From Selaginella moellendorffii (Eukaryota > Streptophyta > Lycopodiopsida > Selaginellales > Selaginellaceae): 64,000 bases of DNA. Positions 33,415 to 44,900 of this stretch are shown piece after piece (positions within the stretch are counted from its first letter, which is position 1; each line of letters opens with the position of its first letter). The notes under the pieces are model-generated. The model did no database searches, had not been told where the DNA came from, and saw only the letters and a list, made by a program, of their open reading frames with translations. Location: assembly GCF_000143415.4 (NCBI RefSeq), contig NW_003314288.1, positions 1,365,504 to 1,429,503 on the forward strand. Direction: 5' to 3'. The position numbers and the translations under genes were made by a program.

Positions 33415-34081
33415 TGTCAACCATATATATGGTTGTATTTTCACACTTGAGGTTGTTTTTGTGAGTAATGACGTATTTCTGAGCTAGAAAAAGGTGAAAA
33501 AGGAAGAAGCTCACTGAACAAGGTTCCTGGGAAAATTCCAACTAGAGAGAGAAAAAGTGACGGATTTCAAAAGTGAGAATTTGAAGAAGTTGTTTTCTAT
33601 GAAGTTGAAGATCTTATCAAGGGAAGTTCTTTTGTGGTGAAATCAAGTCAATCTAAGTTGTGGATGAAGAGTTATTAGCTGGAAAAGTCTCAACCATTGG
33701 TTGGTGTTTAAGTTTTTGGGAGTTTGAAAATTAGGGATGGCCATTCAGTTATTTTACAATTCTTGTTCTCTGGTTCTTGAGTTCTTTATGCTTGAAAATG
33801 GTGAGACCTCCCATAGGCCGTCGAGATCCCATCGCCGATCGCATCACCAACAACATGCGGATAAGGCGTGCAATCGAGGAGTTGAGAGTTCAAGAGGAGC
33901 AGCAAATTCCAACTACCTGTCCAACCTGTGGTCAAGTGTGGTACTATTACCTATGTGTGATTATAGAGGAGTTACTGCAGGCCCAGCGTGCTCAATACGA
34001 GTGATTTGTAGTTATTGTTGAAATACAAGCCCTAGGGGAGTCTTCCTGGTCTTTCTTTCTTTGTCGTGTATTTTTCTCCAC
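33415..34081 (+). repeat. 5' LTR of the Tat/Athila-like element
   Basis: Starts TGTCAACCATATATATGG and ends TTTTCTCCACA, 667 bp. It is very similar to 40,546-41,203 (658 bp). A shared short frame with GRRDPIADRITNNMRIR at about 33,800-33,990 is conserved in the 3' LTR (RQDPITNRITNNMWIR). Confidence 0.92.
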
Positions 34082-34085
34082 ATTT

Positions 34086-34102
34086 TTTGGTGCATTAGCC
34101 GG
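34086..34102 (+). other. primer-binding site, tRNA-Gly type
   Basis: TGGTGCATTAGCCGGGA starts four bases after the LTR. It equals the complement of the 3' end of plant tRNA-Gly(GCC), as I remember it, except for two adjacent C-to-T changes (CC to TT). Confidence 0.6.
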
Positions 34103-34361
34103 GAGGGCTTAGTTGCAGTAACTGTGCAGTAAACCGGGCCTGAGGAAAAGGCTGGTCATCTGCGAGCATCTGCAGTAAGCATCCTTGCCGCAGTTGGTTC
34201 TCGGTCTGGCAGGTAGATCCCTGGACTGGGATAATTTTCTAGATTTTTCTACTAGGAGGGTAGAGCAGAATCGAGGCCGGTCTGAATGAGCAGCAAGGAG
34301 ACTGTTACAGAACTCGCCTGAAACCAGCCCTGAAACTAGTCCGAGGACTTCAGACTCAAGT

Positions 34362-35219
34362 TTGAATTGGGAGGAGTGGGGGCCATTTGAACCAGCCTCG
34401 CCCACATCGCAAGCAGTAAATCCACAAATGGCACAGCCTGCCAACGTGAGGATGAAGTATCCAACGTTTACACAGACTGATGATCCAGACGCTCATGTAA
34501 CTACTTTCGAAAATGTCAGCACAGCAAATCAGGAGCAGGCAGATGCTGTGAGAGTCCGTCTATTTCCGGCGATATTGCTGGGAGCAGCAGCAGAGTGGTA
34601 TGGTCAGGCGAATGCAGCAGCAGCCTTTGCAACCTGGGCAGACCTCAAAACAGCATTTCTCGATGCTTTCTGTCCTATGGGATTCAAGCAGCGTATCAGC
34701 GACGAGCTAAATTCAGATCAATTGTTACCTAGAGAGACATTGCAAAATTACGTTCTTCACTACAAGAGGCTGCTCGCAAGGAAAGATCCACAGCCTGCTG
34801 CTGACGACCAAGTCCGCTGGTTCTTGAATGGGTTGCCATTTGAGATCGGGTTCCACGTGAAGGTGCAGAGACTGGCAGATTTGAGCGCAGCAATGGAGCA
34901 TGCAGCAACATGGGAACAGGCCCGGATGTCGTCGCGGAATGTTGCAGCTGCAGCTCCAGCAGCAACATATGGTAACTTGTTCTCACCGAATATTGCACAG
35001 TACCAGACTGGTGTGCTTGGAGCTGTAGCAGCTCCACCTTTGATTCCGGTCCAGCTGTCAGTTCTCCAGTTACCTGCAGTAAGCACAACCGGATTTGAGA
35101 GCCAACTCACGAAAGTGAAAGAAGATGTGGTGGATACACTTACCAAGAAGATGGCAGAACTCCTAGTGAGTTTGGTTCAAGGTTTGGGAGCTCCAACTCG
35201 GCCGGTGCATGAGAGCTGA
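34362..35219 (+). CDS. gag: gag capsid region
   Basis: A 285-codon open frame with the retrotransposon-gag domain. It includes RMKYPTFTQTDDPDAHVTTF, the LLGAAAEWYGQ core, and 'YVLHYKRLLARKDPQPAADDQVRWFLNGLP'-like order over residues 30-190, followed by an Ala-rich helix. The frame ends at a TGA in the overlap with the zinc-knuckle frame (35,209), one base out of register, so Gag is either split by an indel or made by a frameshift. The N-terminal ATG is the first in the frame, and the true start could be upstream. Confidence 0.82.
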   Translation: MNWEEWGPFEPASPTSQAVNPQMAQPANVRMKYPTFTQTDDPDAHVTTFENVSTANQEQADAVRVRLFPAILLGAAAEWYGQANAAAAFATWADLKTAFLDAFCPMGFKQRISDELNSDQLLPRETLQNYVLHYKRLLARKDPQPAADDQVRWFLNGLPFEIGFHVKVQRLADLSAAMEHAATWEQARMSSRNVAAAAPAATYGNLFSPNIAQYQTGVLGAVAAPPLIPVQLSVLQLPAVSTTGFESQLTKVKEDVVDTLTKKMAELLVSLVQGLGAPTRPVHES

Positions 35220-37158
35220 GATCTGGTGTATTAAGTGTCAAGGATATGGCCACTATCCTAGTGAGTGTCCAAATCTAGTTCCGGCAAAAGCTCCTTGTCC
35301 GTATTGTGGGAAGTTCGGCCACAAGCCTGAGAAGTGCTTTTTTCATCCAGCTCATGTGATGCCCAAGTTCCAACAGCAACCTGTAGTCGCAAGCTATTAT
35401 GTTCAACCACAATTTCCACAGCACGTTCAACAACAATTTCTACAGCAATATGACACGTACCCAGTTTTTAAAGTAGGAGCTCCAGGGGCCGTGCAGAACT
35501 CTTGGCCGATGCTGCAGCAGACTGCCGGTGGTGGCCGAGGTGGCGGCCGGATGGGAATGTTTGGAGGCAGAGGCGGAGGCTGAGGCCGAGGTCCGATAGT
35601 GTGCTACTGGTGTGGGGAACCTGGACATATCGCGCCAAACTGTCCGAATGCACAGAAGTCCGAAGAGTATCAGCCAATCTGTGGGATATGCCAGACACAA
35701 GGGCTTCATCGGCAGGAGGATTGCCCCTACCACTTGCAAGTGCCGAATCAGCGTCAGAATCAGGACAAGGGAAAAGAGGTGGTGGACACTAAAGCCATTT
35801 TCGTGAATTCTGAAGCGTTGAGAGCGGACACACCTGTGTGGAATGTCAACACACGAGCACAGTTGCAGCAAAGGGACCACGGGTTGTACATCCGAGATGA
35901 GCCAAGAACAAGGGCTGAGCAGGGAATTGAGCAAACACATACTTGGGAGGATCCGGAGATGTTAGCTCGCCGAAACAGGAAAGAGCAGCGCCACAAGGAA
36001 AAGGTGGGGATCGACTTAGGTCTACCGCCACGCATGGAAGGAGGCGGCATTCAGGATGTGCCGATAGCCGATGGTGGAGATTTCGCAAAGAATATCACGG
36101 GAACTATTCAGTGCCCTAATGACGGCAAGGAAACGGATGCAAACCAGGTGAGTGGTGGAATGGATCCGCAAGAGGTTATGAGGAAGGTGGGCATCTCGAC
36201 GCCGCAGCAGCTGGCAGAGGTATTCAAGGAACATTTTGGGGGCGAGCCGTTGAAGATGGGCCAGCGGAGATCTCGCCGGTATAAGCAGGTGCTAAATCTG
36301 GAAACTCAGCCCTACGACGTGCTCAAGGACTTGGAGAATCAAAAGCCAAGTATCACATTCGCACAATTACTGCAGCTGGCACCAAGTCTGAGGAAAGTGG
36401 TGGCCACAGCAGTCAAGGCCCATCAAGAGGTGGTAGTGAAATCAGCATGGCCGATGATCGAAGCAGAGAATCTGATTATAGATGCAGAGATTTCAGGTCA
36501 GCACTTGAAGGGGTGCGTGATTGACAGAGGTGCTGCCATCAACATAATGCCTGAGCAGATGGTGTCGAAACTTGGGTTGGAGCAGCCGTCTCCAGTTCAT
36601 TTTTGTGTCCGCATGGCGAACCATTCTCGCTCAAGACCGGTTAGTGTACTTACTGGAGTGAAGACAGAGATTGCCGGTTTTATCTTTTATGTTGATTACG
36701 TGGTGCTGAGGATGGTTGGACACGAGCTGGATTATCCAATTCTTTTGGGAAAACCGTGGCTGTTACAGGCCTGGGCAGATCAGAGTTGGCTGAAGGGGAC
36801 TATTACGATAGGAGATGGAAACGAGTCGCACACCATCCAAGTTCGGACGAGGAGGAGACCGGCTTGGACTCCAGTGGCATGTGAGCCAATAGTGGATGGG
36901 ATCGATGACAGCAGTGATACCACGACTGGATCAGAAGCAGGAGAGCGTATGAGTGAGGTATGTTTAGAGCAGAGTCAGTCGAATGATGAGAGTTCAGTGG
37001 AGGTTGCAGCTGTGGAGCCCTGCTCCGGCTATGACGCCCTGCTGCTGTCACCTTTTGAAGATGGAACAGCGAGCGATCAACTCAAGCATTGGTTGTTTGG
37101 TGGTGATGTGAGCTGTGGAATGGTTCAGGTCGAGGACATGGAGCCAGTAGTGGAGTAG
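35209..37158 (+). pseudogene. nucleocapsid with four zinc knuckles, and retropepsin
   Basis: One frame with a TGA at 35,581. Zinc fingers: CIKCQGYGHYPSEC, CPYCGKFGHKPEKC, CYWCGEPGHIAPNC and the variant CGICQTQGLHRQEDC. A Gln/Gly/Arg-rich linker separates the second and third. The protease motif near 36,520 reads VIDRGAAINIMPE, with Arg where the family has Gly or Ser, a likely inactivating G-to-A change. The downstream LDYPILLGKPWL fits this lineage. The frame stops at 37,156 (TAG) but continues in register to the RT. Confidence 0.82.
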
Positions 37159-40100
37159 GAACGACTACAGCAGTTTCCCCGCCATTTTTATTCCGAAGTT
37201 ATAGATGGTTCCGTTCTGGAGATTGATGAAGAGCCAGCGATCCAGCCTGGAGGCCGAGGTAGTAGCCGATACACAGCTCCACCGACTGTTGAAGAGATGA
37301 ACCTCGGATCAGCCGAGGAGGAAAAGGTGGTGAAGGTCGGAGCTAACTTGCTGGTCCAAGTTAAGGAGAGGTTGAGGTGCCTCTTTTACAGGTACCTCGA
37401 TGTGTTTGCATGGTCTTATAGAGACATGCGAGGTGTGGATGTGAAGCTGGCTCAGCACCGGATCATTCTCAAGCCAGGAGCAGTGCCTATTCGGCAACGG
37501 CTTTATAGGATGAACCCAAATTACTCCAAGACTATTCGAGAGGAGCTGGAGAAGTTGCTGCGAACTGGGTTTATTTACGAGGTGGAAACAAGGCAGTGGC
37601 TGTCTCCGATTGTGGTGGTGCTGAAAAAGAATGGTCACGAGTCTGTGTGGATTACCAGAAGCTGAATGAGGTGACTGAGAAGGATGGCTTCCCTCTGCCC
37701 TTCACTGACACGGTACTTTATGCTGTGGCAGGACACGAGCTTTATTCCTTCCTCGATGGATTCAGCGGCTATAACCAGGTGCAGATAGCAGAAGAGGATC
37801 AGCTCAAAACCACGTTTGTGACTGAGTGGGGTTGCTACGCCTACAAAGTTATGCCTTTCGGCCTGTGTAATGCACCTGCCACCTTTCAGCGGGTCGTCAC
37901 AGCAGCTTTCCAGCCGTACATGTGAGAGTTTATGGAAGTATTCCTTGACGACTTCAGTGTCTATGGGAGCGAGTTGGCACATGAAGGCTTGCTCGAGAAG
38001 TGTTTTGAACGCTGCCGACACTATGGGATTTCTCTCAACCCGTTCAAGTGTCAGTTCTTGGTAACGCATGGGGTGCTGCTGGGTCAGATAGTGTCAAGAG
38101 AAGGTTTAGCTGTTGATCTGGCCAAGACGCAGATGATCCTGCAGCTGGTGTCACCAGAGACTGTGAAGCAATTGCAGGCATTTCTTGGGCATGTGGGATA
38201 TCACTGCCGTTTCATGAGGAACTTTGCTGAGAAAGCTCTACCCTTGACTAGCCTGCTGAAGAAGGGGGCTAAATATGAGTGGACAGCTGCATGTGAGGCG
38301 GCCTTCCAACGCTTGAAACTGGCACTGGCGAACGCACCGATTTTGAAGATGCCGGATTGGAACCTGGAGTTCCACGTTCATGTGGATGCATCAGCTGTGG
38401 CAATTAGTGTGGTGCTGTGTCAACGCTCAGATGGACAAGCAGATCATCCAATATGTTACAGCAGCCATCAACTTTCGACGGCTGAGAAGAGCTATTCAGC
38501 AACTGAGAGGGAAGGACTCAGCATGATCTATGCGATCCAGCAATATCGACATTATCTACTTGGCAAGGAGTTCGTGTTTTTCCTTGATCATCAGGCACTG
38601 AAGTATTTAATAGGGAAGCCATGCAAGATGGGAAGAATCACACATTGGCTGTTGCTGCTCCAGGAATTTCAGTTCCGGATTGTGTTGAAACCTGGAAGCA
38701 GCCATCAGATGCCGGATCACTTATCGAGGCTTCCACCACAGGACAGTGATGAGGAAGTAGGCGTAGAGGATGATTTGCCAGACGCACCTATCTTCCAATT
38801 TGAAACGGTGCCGGACTGGTATGCCGAGATGGTTAAGTTCCTTGGCAATGGCGAGTATCTGGCAGGGTTGAATAAACGGCAGCAGCGACGGCTTCTGTTG
38901 CAGAGCCGACTCTACACGATGGTTGGCGGTGTATTGTACCGGATTGGACAAGATAGCGTACTGAGGCGGTGTTTGCTACCCCATGAGACGACTAAGGTGA
39001 TAGCGGCATGCCATGACTCGGCATATGGAGGCCACTTTGGAACAGAAGCGTCGGTTGAGATTATTTGTAGAGCTGGATATTGGTGGCTGGCATTGAGGAA
39101 GGAGGTTACGTACTACATCAAAACCTGTGACCCCTGTCAGCGAGGAGGGAAGCCTGATAAGCGCGACTACCAGCCTCTTCATCCACTGTTGCTGGTGATG
39201 CCGTTTGAAAAATGGGGAATTGATTTTTGCGGACCGTTTCCTCCAGCTCGACGAACAGGTTATAAGTATGTACTGGTCTGCACTGATTAAGTTACAAAAT
39301 GGTCTGAGGTGAAGGCTCTACGGGAGGATACTGGTAAGAAGGTGGCGGAGTTTCTTTATGAGCAGATAATTACATGGTTTGGAGTTCCCCTCGAACTGGT
39401 GAGTGATCAGGGTACACACTTTTTGAACGAGGCAGTGGCAGCACTGACAGAAACTTATGGAGTTTATCACTCGAAGTCTACACCTTACTACCCGCGTTGC
39501 AGTGGTCAAGTGGAGCGTACAAATGGAACTCTTTGCCAGATTGTTACTAAGACCTGCTCAGCTTCTCGGACGGATTGGGATAAGCGCCTGTTGGATGCAG
39601 TCTGGGTGTATTGGGTTGCTTTTAAGGTGACCACTCGGTTCTCACCTTTTCAGTTGGTTTATGGGCAGGAAGCACTATTGCCGGTGGAGCTTGAAGTTCC
39701 AGCCTTGAGGACGGCTGTGGAGCATGCTATGGACTGGGACGGTGCCATACAGTAGAGGTTGAATGAGCTAGAACGATTGGATGAGACGAGGCTGCTGGCA
39801 TTTCAAGCTAGAGAGGTACTGCAGAAGCGGAGGAAGAAATGGCATGATGATCATATTCGAGAGCGGAAGTTTGCAATAGGGGATTTGGAGCTGCTGTATG
39901 ACAGCAAGTTTTGGAAGCGGCTAGGAAAACTCAAGATACGTGGCTGGGCCCTTACGTGGTGGTGAATGTCAACGACAATGGCTCGGTGCAGGTGGCAGAT
40001 TTGAGTGGGAACCTGCTGCCAACACGGATCAATGGTTTCCGATTGAAGAAGTACCATCCACGTTCAAATGTTGAAACAGCCGGAGCTGAGCGAGAGTCCA

Positions 40101-40171
40101 ATGTGCAGGAGCCATCCGAATCAGAGTCAAGGATGACCAGAGCTGAGGCCAGCTGCGAGCTGTGGCTGTAA
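37159..40171 (+). pseudogene. pol: RT, RNase H and integrase of the Tat/Athila-like element
   Basis: RT begins near 37,440 (HRIILKPGAVPIRQRLYRMN), shifts frame near 37,620, and has [15 protein letters not shown] and FLDD at 37,941-37,952. A TGA interrupts at 37,923. RNase H starts near 38,385 (HVHVDASAVAISVVLCQ). The integrase zinc finger is near 39,010-39,140. DDE-core motifs are IDFCGPF, LVSDQGTHF and QVERTNGTL, with a TAA at 39,288. A TAG lies at 39,753. A second frameshift near 39,920 precedes the GPY-type C-terminal domain (LGPYVVVNVNDNGSVQVADL). There is no chromodomain. Confidence 0.9.
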
Positions 40172-40545
40172 GCTGAATGGGAAGTTCCAGAATTGAATGG
40201 AGGTATGTTGGTGTTTTCATTTAAGAACAAGCGTAGAAGACGCAGGTAGAGTTGGCTGCACATCCTTGAGAGGAGCAGCTGAAGGGGGAGATTTTATAAG
40301 TTCAGGTGTGGAGTGCCAGGAGGATTTATTTGTGGAGGCTGTAGACATCGGTGGAGGTGAGCTCAGCAGTAGTGTAGGAGAAGAGAGTTGAGAGAGGCGG
40401 AGTGTCACTGTGTGAGAAGTCAAATGGAGCCGAGTTGAGCGGTGTCCAAGGAAAGTATAGCAGAGTTGGGTTCGAGCCAGTCAAGAAGTCAGTGGTTAGT
40501 GGCAGTCAGCGTGCCGAGGGCGGCATGAGTATCAGGGTGGTATGG

Positions 40546-41203
40546 TGTCAACCATATATACAGTTGTATTTTCACACTTGAGGTTGTTTTTGTGAGTACT
40601 GACGTATTTCTGAGCTAGAAAAAGGTGAAAAAGGAAGAAGCTCGCTGAACAAGGTTCCTAGGAAAATTCCGACTAAAGAGAGAAAAAATGATGGATTTCA
40701 GAAGTGAGAATTTGAAGAAGTTGTTTTCTATGAAGTTGAAGATCTTATCAAGGGAAGTTATTTTGTGGTGAAATCAAGTTGATCGAAGCTGTGGATGAAG
40801 AGTTATTAGCTGGAAAAGTCTCAGCCGTTGATTGGTGTTTAAGTTTTTGGGAGTTTGAAAATGAAGGATGGCCATTTAGTTATTTTATAGTTCTTGTTCT
40901 CTGGTTCTTGAGTTCTTTATGCTTGAAGATGGTGAGACCTCCCATAGGCCGTCAAGATCCCATCACCAATCGCATCACCAACAACATGTGGATAAGGCAT
41001 GCGATCGAGGAGTTGAGAGTTCGAGAGGAGCAGCAAATTCCAACTACCTGTCCAACCTGTGGTCAAGTGTGGTACCGTTACCTACGTGTGATTATAGAAG
41101 AGTTACTGCAGGCCCAGTGCACTCAATACGAGTGATTTGTAGTTACTGTTGAAATACAAGCCCTAGGGGAGCTTTCTTTCTTTGTCGTGTATTTTTCTCC
41201 ACA
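40546..41203 (+). repeat. 3' LTR of the Tat/Athila-like element
   Basis: Starts TGTCAACCATATATAC and ends TTTTCTCCACA. It differs from the 5' LTR by scattered transitions and a 9-bp deletion near the end. The 370 bp upstream of it are non-coding, G-rich 3' leader. Confidence 0.92.
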
Positions 41204-41829
41204 GACATCGTGATCAAGGTGCATTTTAATGACAATTTGCGAAAAAGGAACTCAATTGGGTTAGGGTCCACATTTAATAAGGGATTTAAACCAAGGAAAT
41301 TTAAGAAGAGCTAGTAAATGTTGCTTATTTGTTAGCCATTGGATTTACCATTCTAAAACTATAAGGATTCATTTTTAAAGAAACTCTCCAAGGAAAGCTT
41401 GGAAGTAACTCTATTAAGATGTTTATGGACATAGATATTTTGGAAAATTTTGTGGCTGTAAATATAGTTTGGCAAGCAAAACTAACATTGCAGTGGTTTG
41501 GAGAACTGAGGATCATAGAGTTCATTCAAGGTATCCAAAGCATAAATGAAGCACTTTAACAAACAAGAGTGAAAATAGGGATATGGAAAGTGAACATGAA
41601 TTTCACTGTTTTGGATATAGTAGAATTTGATGTAATCTTTAGGAATCTATAAATGGATGGCTAACACCTTGTTACTCATATAGTGAATAACTAAATCTAA
41701 GTAAGTCTAAATAAAAACTAGTATAATAAATTTAAACTTTGGTAAGGGAACTTAATTGAGGCAAAGGCAAAAGTGGTTAGATAGATAAGGTAAATTGGCA
41801 AATTAGAAAAGGAAAATTTATAACTTATA
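41204..41829 (+). pseudogene. family-B protease remnant and partial 3' LTR
   Basis: The continuation of the interrupted element. Degenerate frames read MFMDIDILENFVAVNI and FTVLDIVEFDVIFRNL, which fit the two conserved parts of a retropepsin. From about 41,655 the sequence matches the last 170 bp of the family-B LTR, ending TAACTTATA where the intact LTR has TTACA. Confidence 0.55.
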
Positions 41830-41994
41830 CCCATCTAGAACTAAAAGTTTGCCTTTGAATGCAATGCTGATATACTCATATAAAATATAAAACTTATACT
41901 AGGTTTTTGAGCCAAAGTATGATCTAACTATAAGGAGTAATAATTACTTATTTCAAAGAGGTTAAAAATTTAACATGATAGAGCATAAAAGTCA
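41830..41994. other. unassigned AT-rich spacer
   Basis: No gene or repeat recognised between the family-B remnant and the truncated end of LARD copy 2. Confidence 0.5.
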
Positions 41995-44900
41995 AAGAAC
42001 CAAAAGCTTGAAGAAGCCTATAGCCAAGTCTTACTTAATAATGATCATAAGTCTCATAGAAACTAACTTCAATGCTAAAGAAGAAATCATGATGCAACTC
42101 ACAATATCTTCCTCAACACATCCATAAGCCAAACTTCATAATGCCAAAGCTAATGAAGAGCATTTCTGCATCAATCAAAAAGCTAAACACAATGGAGCTA
42201 TGCCCAACAAGTGATCACTAAACAATCCTCCATAAATCCATCTTATAGCAAGACGTAATTCACTTCATAACAAGCACAAGAAGAATCATCAATGATCGAT
42301 ATAGTCCAACTCAAATGCAATAGGGACTCAAATTGTTTAATATCGAACACTAATTCTTCCTCTCGTGAAGTTAGCATAGTTCACGATTAAATCATTTTTC
42401 AAGGAAAAGCTAAAGCTTAACCCCTACTAAACAATCTCATCTAAAACACAACTAACTCAAACTTGCCACTCACTTCATTTGAACGTCAATATAGTTGCTA
42501 ACTAGCAAATGCATGAATGCCAACAACATAGAGTTACAACCAAATCATCAACACTATCTTCATCAAGACTAATGAAACTCAATATCAATCCTTGGAAGGA
42601 TATCTCATTTCACTCAGATCTCAATATCAACAATGTCAATGACAAAGTATCACTTCAATGCCATCAACACCAAAACAAAGCTAGAAGAAAGCACAAGTGA
42701 ATCACCACTCAAAACTCTTTAGCAACCAAGCTAACCAAAGTCAAAGATACTTAGTTAGTATCTGAGACCAATCCTTCAATAATACTCAGTTTCAGATAAC
42801 ACATCCTCAAGGAGTGATTCACCATATCCAAGACTCAACATAATCCGACACTACGGACTAAACACAACCAAATGATATTGACAAAGGAATCAACATGTCA
42901 ACATGGAAAACCCATGCAAGCCATGATACGATCCTCCGCAACACCATCCAGTAAAGCAAGTTTATCACTGCTAAATCATCATCGAGCAAAGCAAGTGTCA
43001 AACAGTCCTCGACGAAGTCTATGAGCAATCACTAGTCGCAGAGCAACCAACAATCACTCTTCAACTTGCCTTCACAAGACCCAAACACCAACTTTTGTCA
43101 TCAAGTTATATACTTTGTCCAACATGAACGTGATACCCCAGGTACGAGATAAGTTCATAGACAAGCATAAACTAAATGACCACTCGAATCCAACTCAACC
43201 GCAATAAGCTCACTAATACATTTAACCACTAGCTCTAAGCATGCCCTGAAGGGGCTAGCTATGCATGATCAACACTTAGTAGAAACTAAAGTGTAAACCA
43301 TGAGATGGACTCATGTCGGTACACAACCTCTTCATAGACAAAGCTATAGTACGGGAACTAACATCTTAACCTTAAACAACCAAGTTGGACATCACTATCC
43401 TCAGCCAAAGCGCAGGGCCACTAAGACCAAGTCAAGATCAATGAGAGTTTACTACTCTCATAGAGTCTTAACAAAATGCAAGGTGCAACCTGCCACCGAG
43501 CATAATGCTACAAAAGAAAGGCACAAGGGTCACCCTTCTTAGAAAAGTGCAACGGCCACTTTTTTATATCAACTCTAGAGTCTATCCAAGTCAATTGTTT
43601 TAGCACCAAAAGTTAGCATCCCTTTCGGGCCGCATCATACAAACTACCTATCAGGTTCTAAGCTAACTGAAGTCAACTCCAACCCCTTCACTAGTTTGTA
43701 TTGGCTTATGAAAATGGAATGGTTTTCAGTAAAGTGACTAACAGATCAGCCATGGGAAAAGTCTAAGAAAATTTGTGGAAAATTTTCCATCCCAGAGAAA
43801 GAATGACTCTCAATCCAGAAATACAAACTTTCAAGACTCAACCAACTTTTTCTTACTAACAACTTCACATAGATTCACCTCAACACAAATTCTCATGATC
43901 CAACAACATGCTTAAGCATTGAACATTTTTGCCCATATAACCGACATTCAACACTAACATCCGCAAAGTGCAAAATGAACATCCAAGGCTTGATCACAAA
44001 GACCACATCTTTGGATATCCACATTGCACTAACACTCTTCTTCAATCACCTTCAAGATCCAATGTGAAGCCAAAACACTAACAAGAAAAATGACATGGAA
44101 AAATCAAGTTCCAAGGAAAATTCCTCATCACTTGAAATAACAATGCCACTTCCACTAACACAAGTGCTAGTGATGCCCCAACTACACATCTTCTCCATCC
44201 AATAATCTACTCCAAGTGCTAACGGATCAACCGACAAGCTAAAGCAAATGAATGCTATAACCCTTTTCCAACACCTAATGGGCAAACTCAAGGAAACAAG
44301 GTACCAATTTAAGCTTAGCATAATGGACCACCATTGAGAATCTAGTCAAAGCTACTACAATGCTACTTCGTGCAAGTAGACTAGCTTCACTATCAACCAC
44401 TTTGGGGTTGATCATCATTTAACCAAGCAACTTCGTAAACACATTGCTTATTATCACATGGATATTATATAAGTATCACAATGACTTGATCATCAATCAA
44501 GCAACACTATGAGCAATGCCCATGTCATTACTTCAAAGGTTTATATGGATATCAAGTGCCAACTCAATTCGACAAAATGCAACATAAATGCCACACCCCA
44601 TCGATAGAGATTTATAACACCTAACACCACTAACTTTTGTTCATAACACGGATAAGCTCATGCCACTCTCTTTCCGACAAAACTCAAAACTAATCCAACA
44701 CCAAGCTACTCAAGGAGCAATAACAAGGTTCCCCGGAAAAGAATTGAGCATTGCAACCCAAATCTTCTATAGTGAGCTTAGACAAAAATGGTATAGCACT
44801 TCACTGCTATCCATCCCATAACTCACCATTGTAAGACCACCATCTCCAACATGCATCAAGATAAGGACTCTTGATTGCATGATGTGAACACAAACAATGA

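Larger units (their letters stand above)
33415..41203 (+). mobile_element. complete Ty3/Gypsy element, Tat/Athila-like
   Basis: 5' LTR 33,415-34,081, primer site, gag, protease, RT, RNase H, integrase, 3' LTR 40,546-41,203. The flanking 5 bp are GATAT and GACAT. RT carries FLDD rather than YLDD and there is no chromodomain, which points to the non-chromoviral Tat/Athila branch. Frameshifts near 35,210, 37,620 and 39,920 and five in-frame stops inactivate it. Confidence 0.92.
31851..41829 (+). mobile_element. family-B LTR element with gag-protease remnant, split by a Ty3 element
   Basis: A full-length 5' LTR (31,851-33,007), a short internal region (33,008-33,414 plus 41,204-41,650) and a partial 3' LTR (about 41,655-41,829) read continuously once the nested element 33,415-41,203 is removed. 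No RT or integrase is present, so it is a deletion derivative. Confidence 0.75.
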
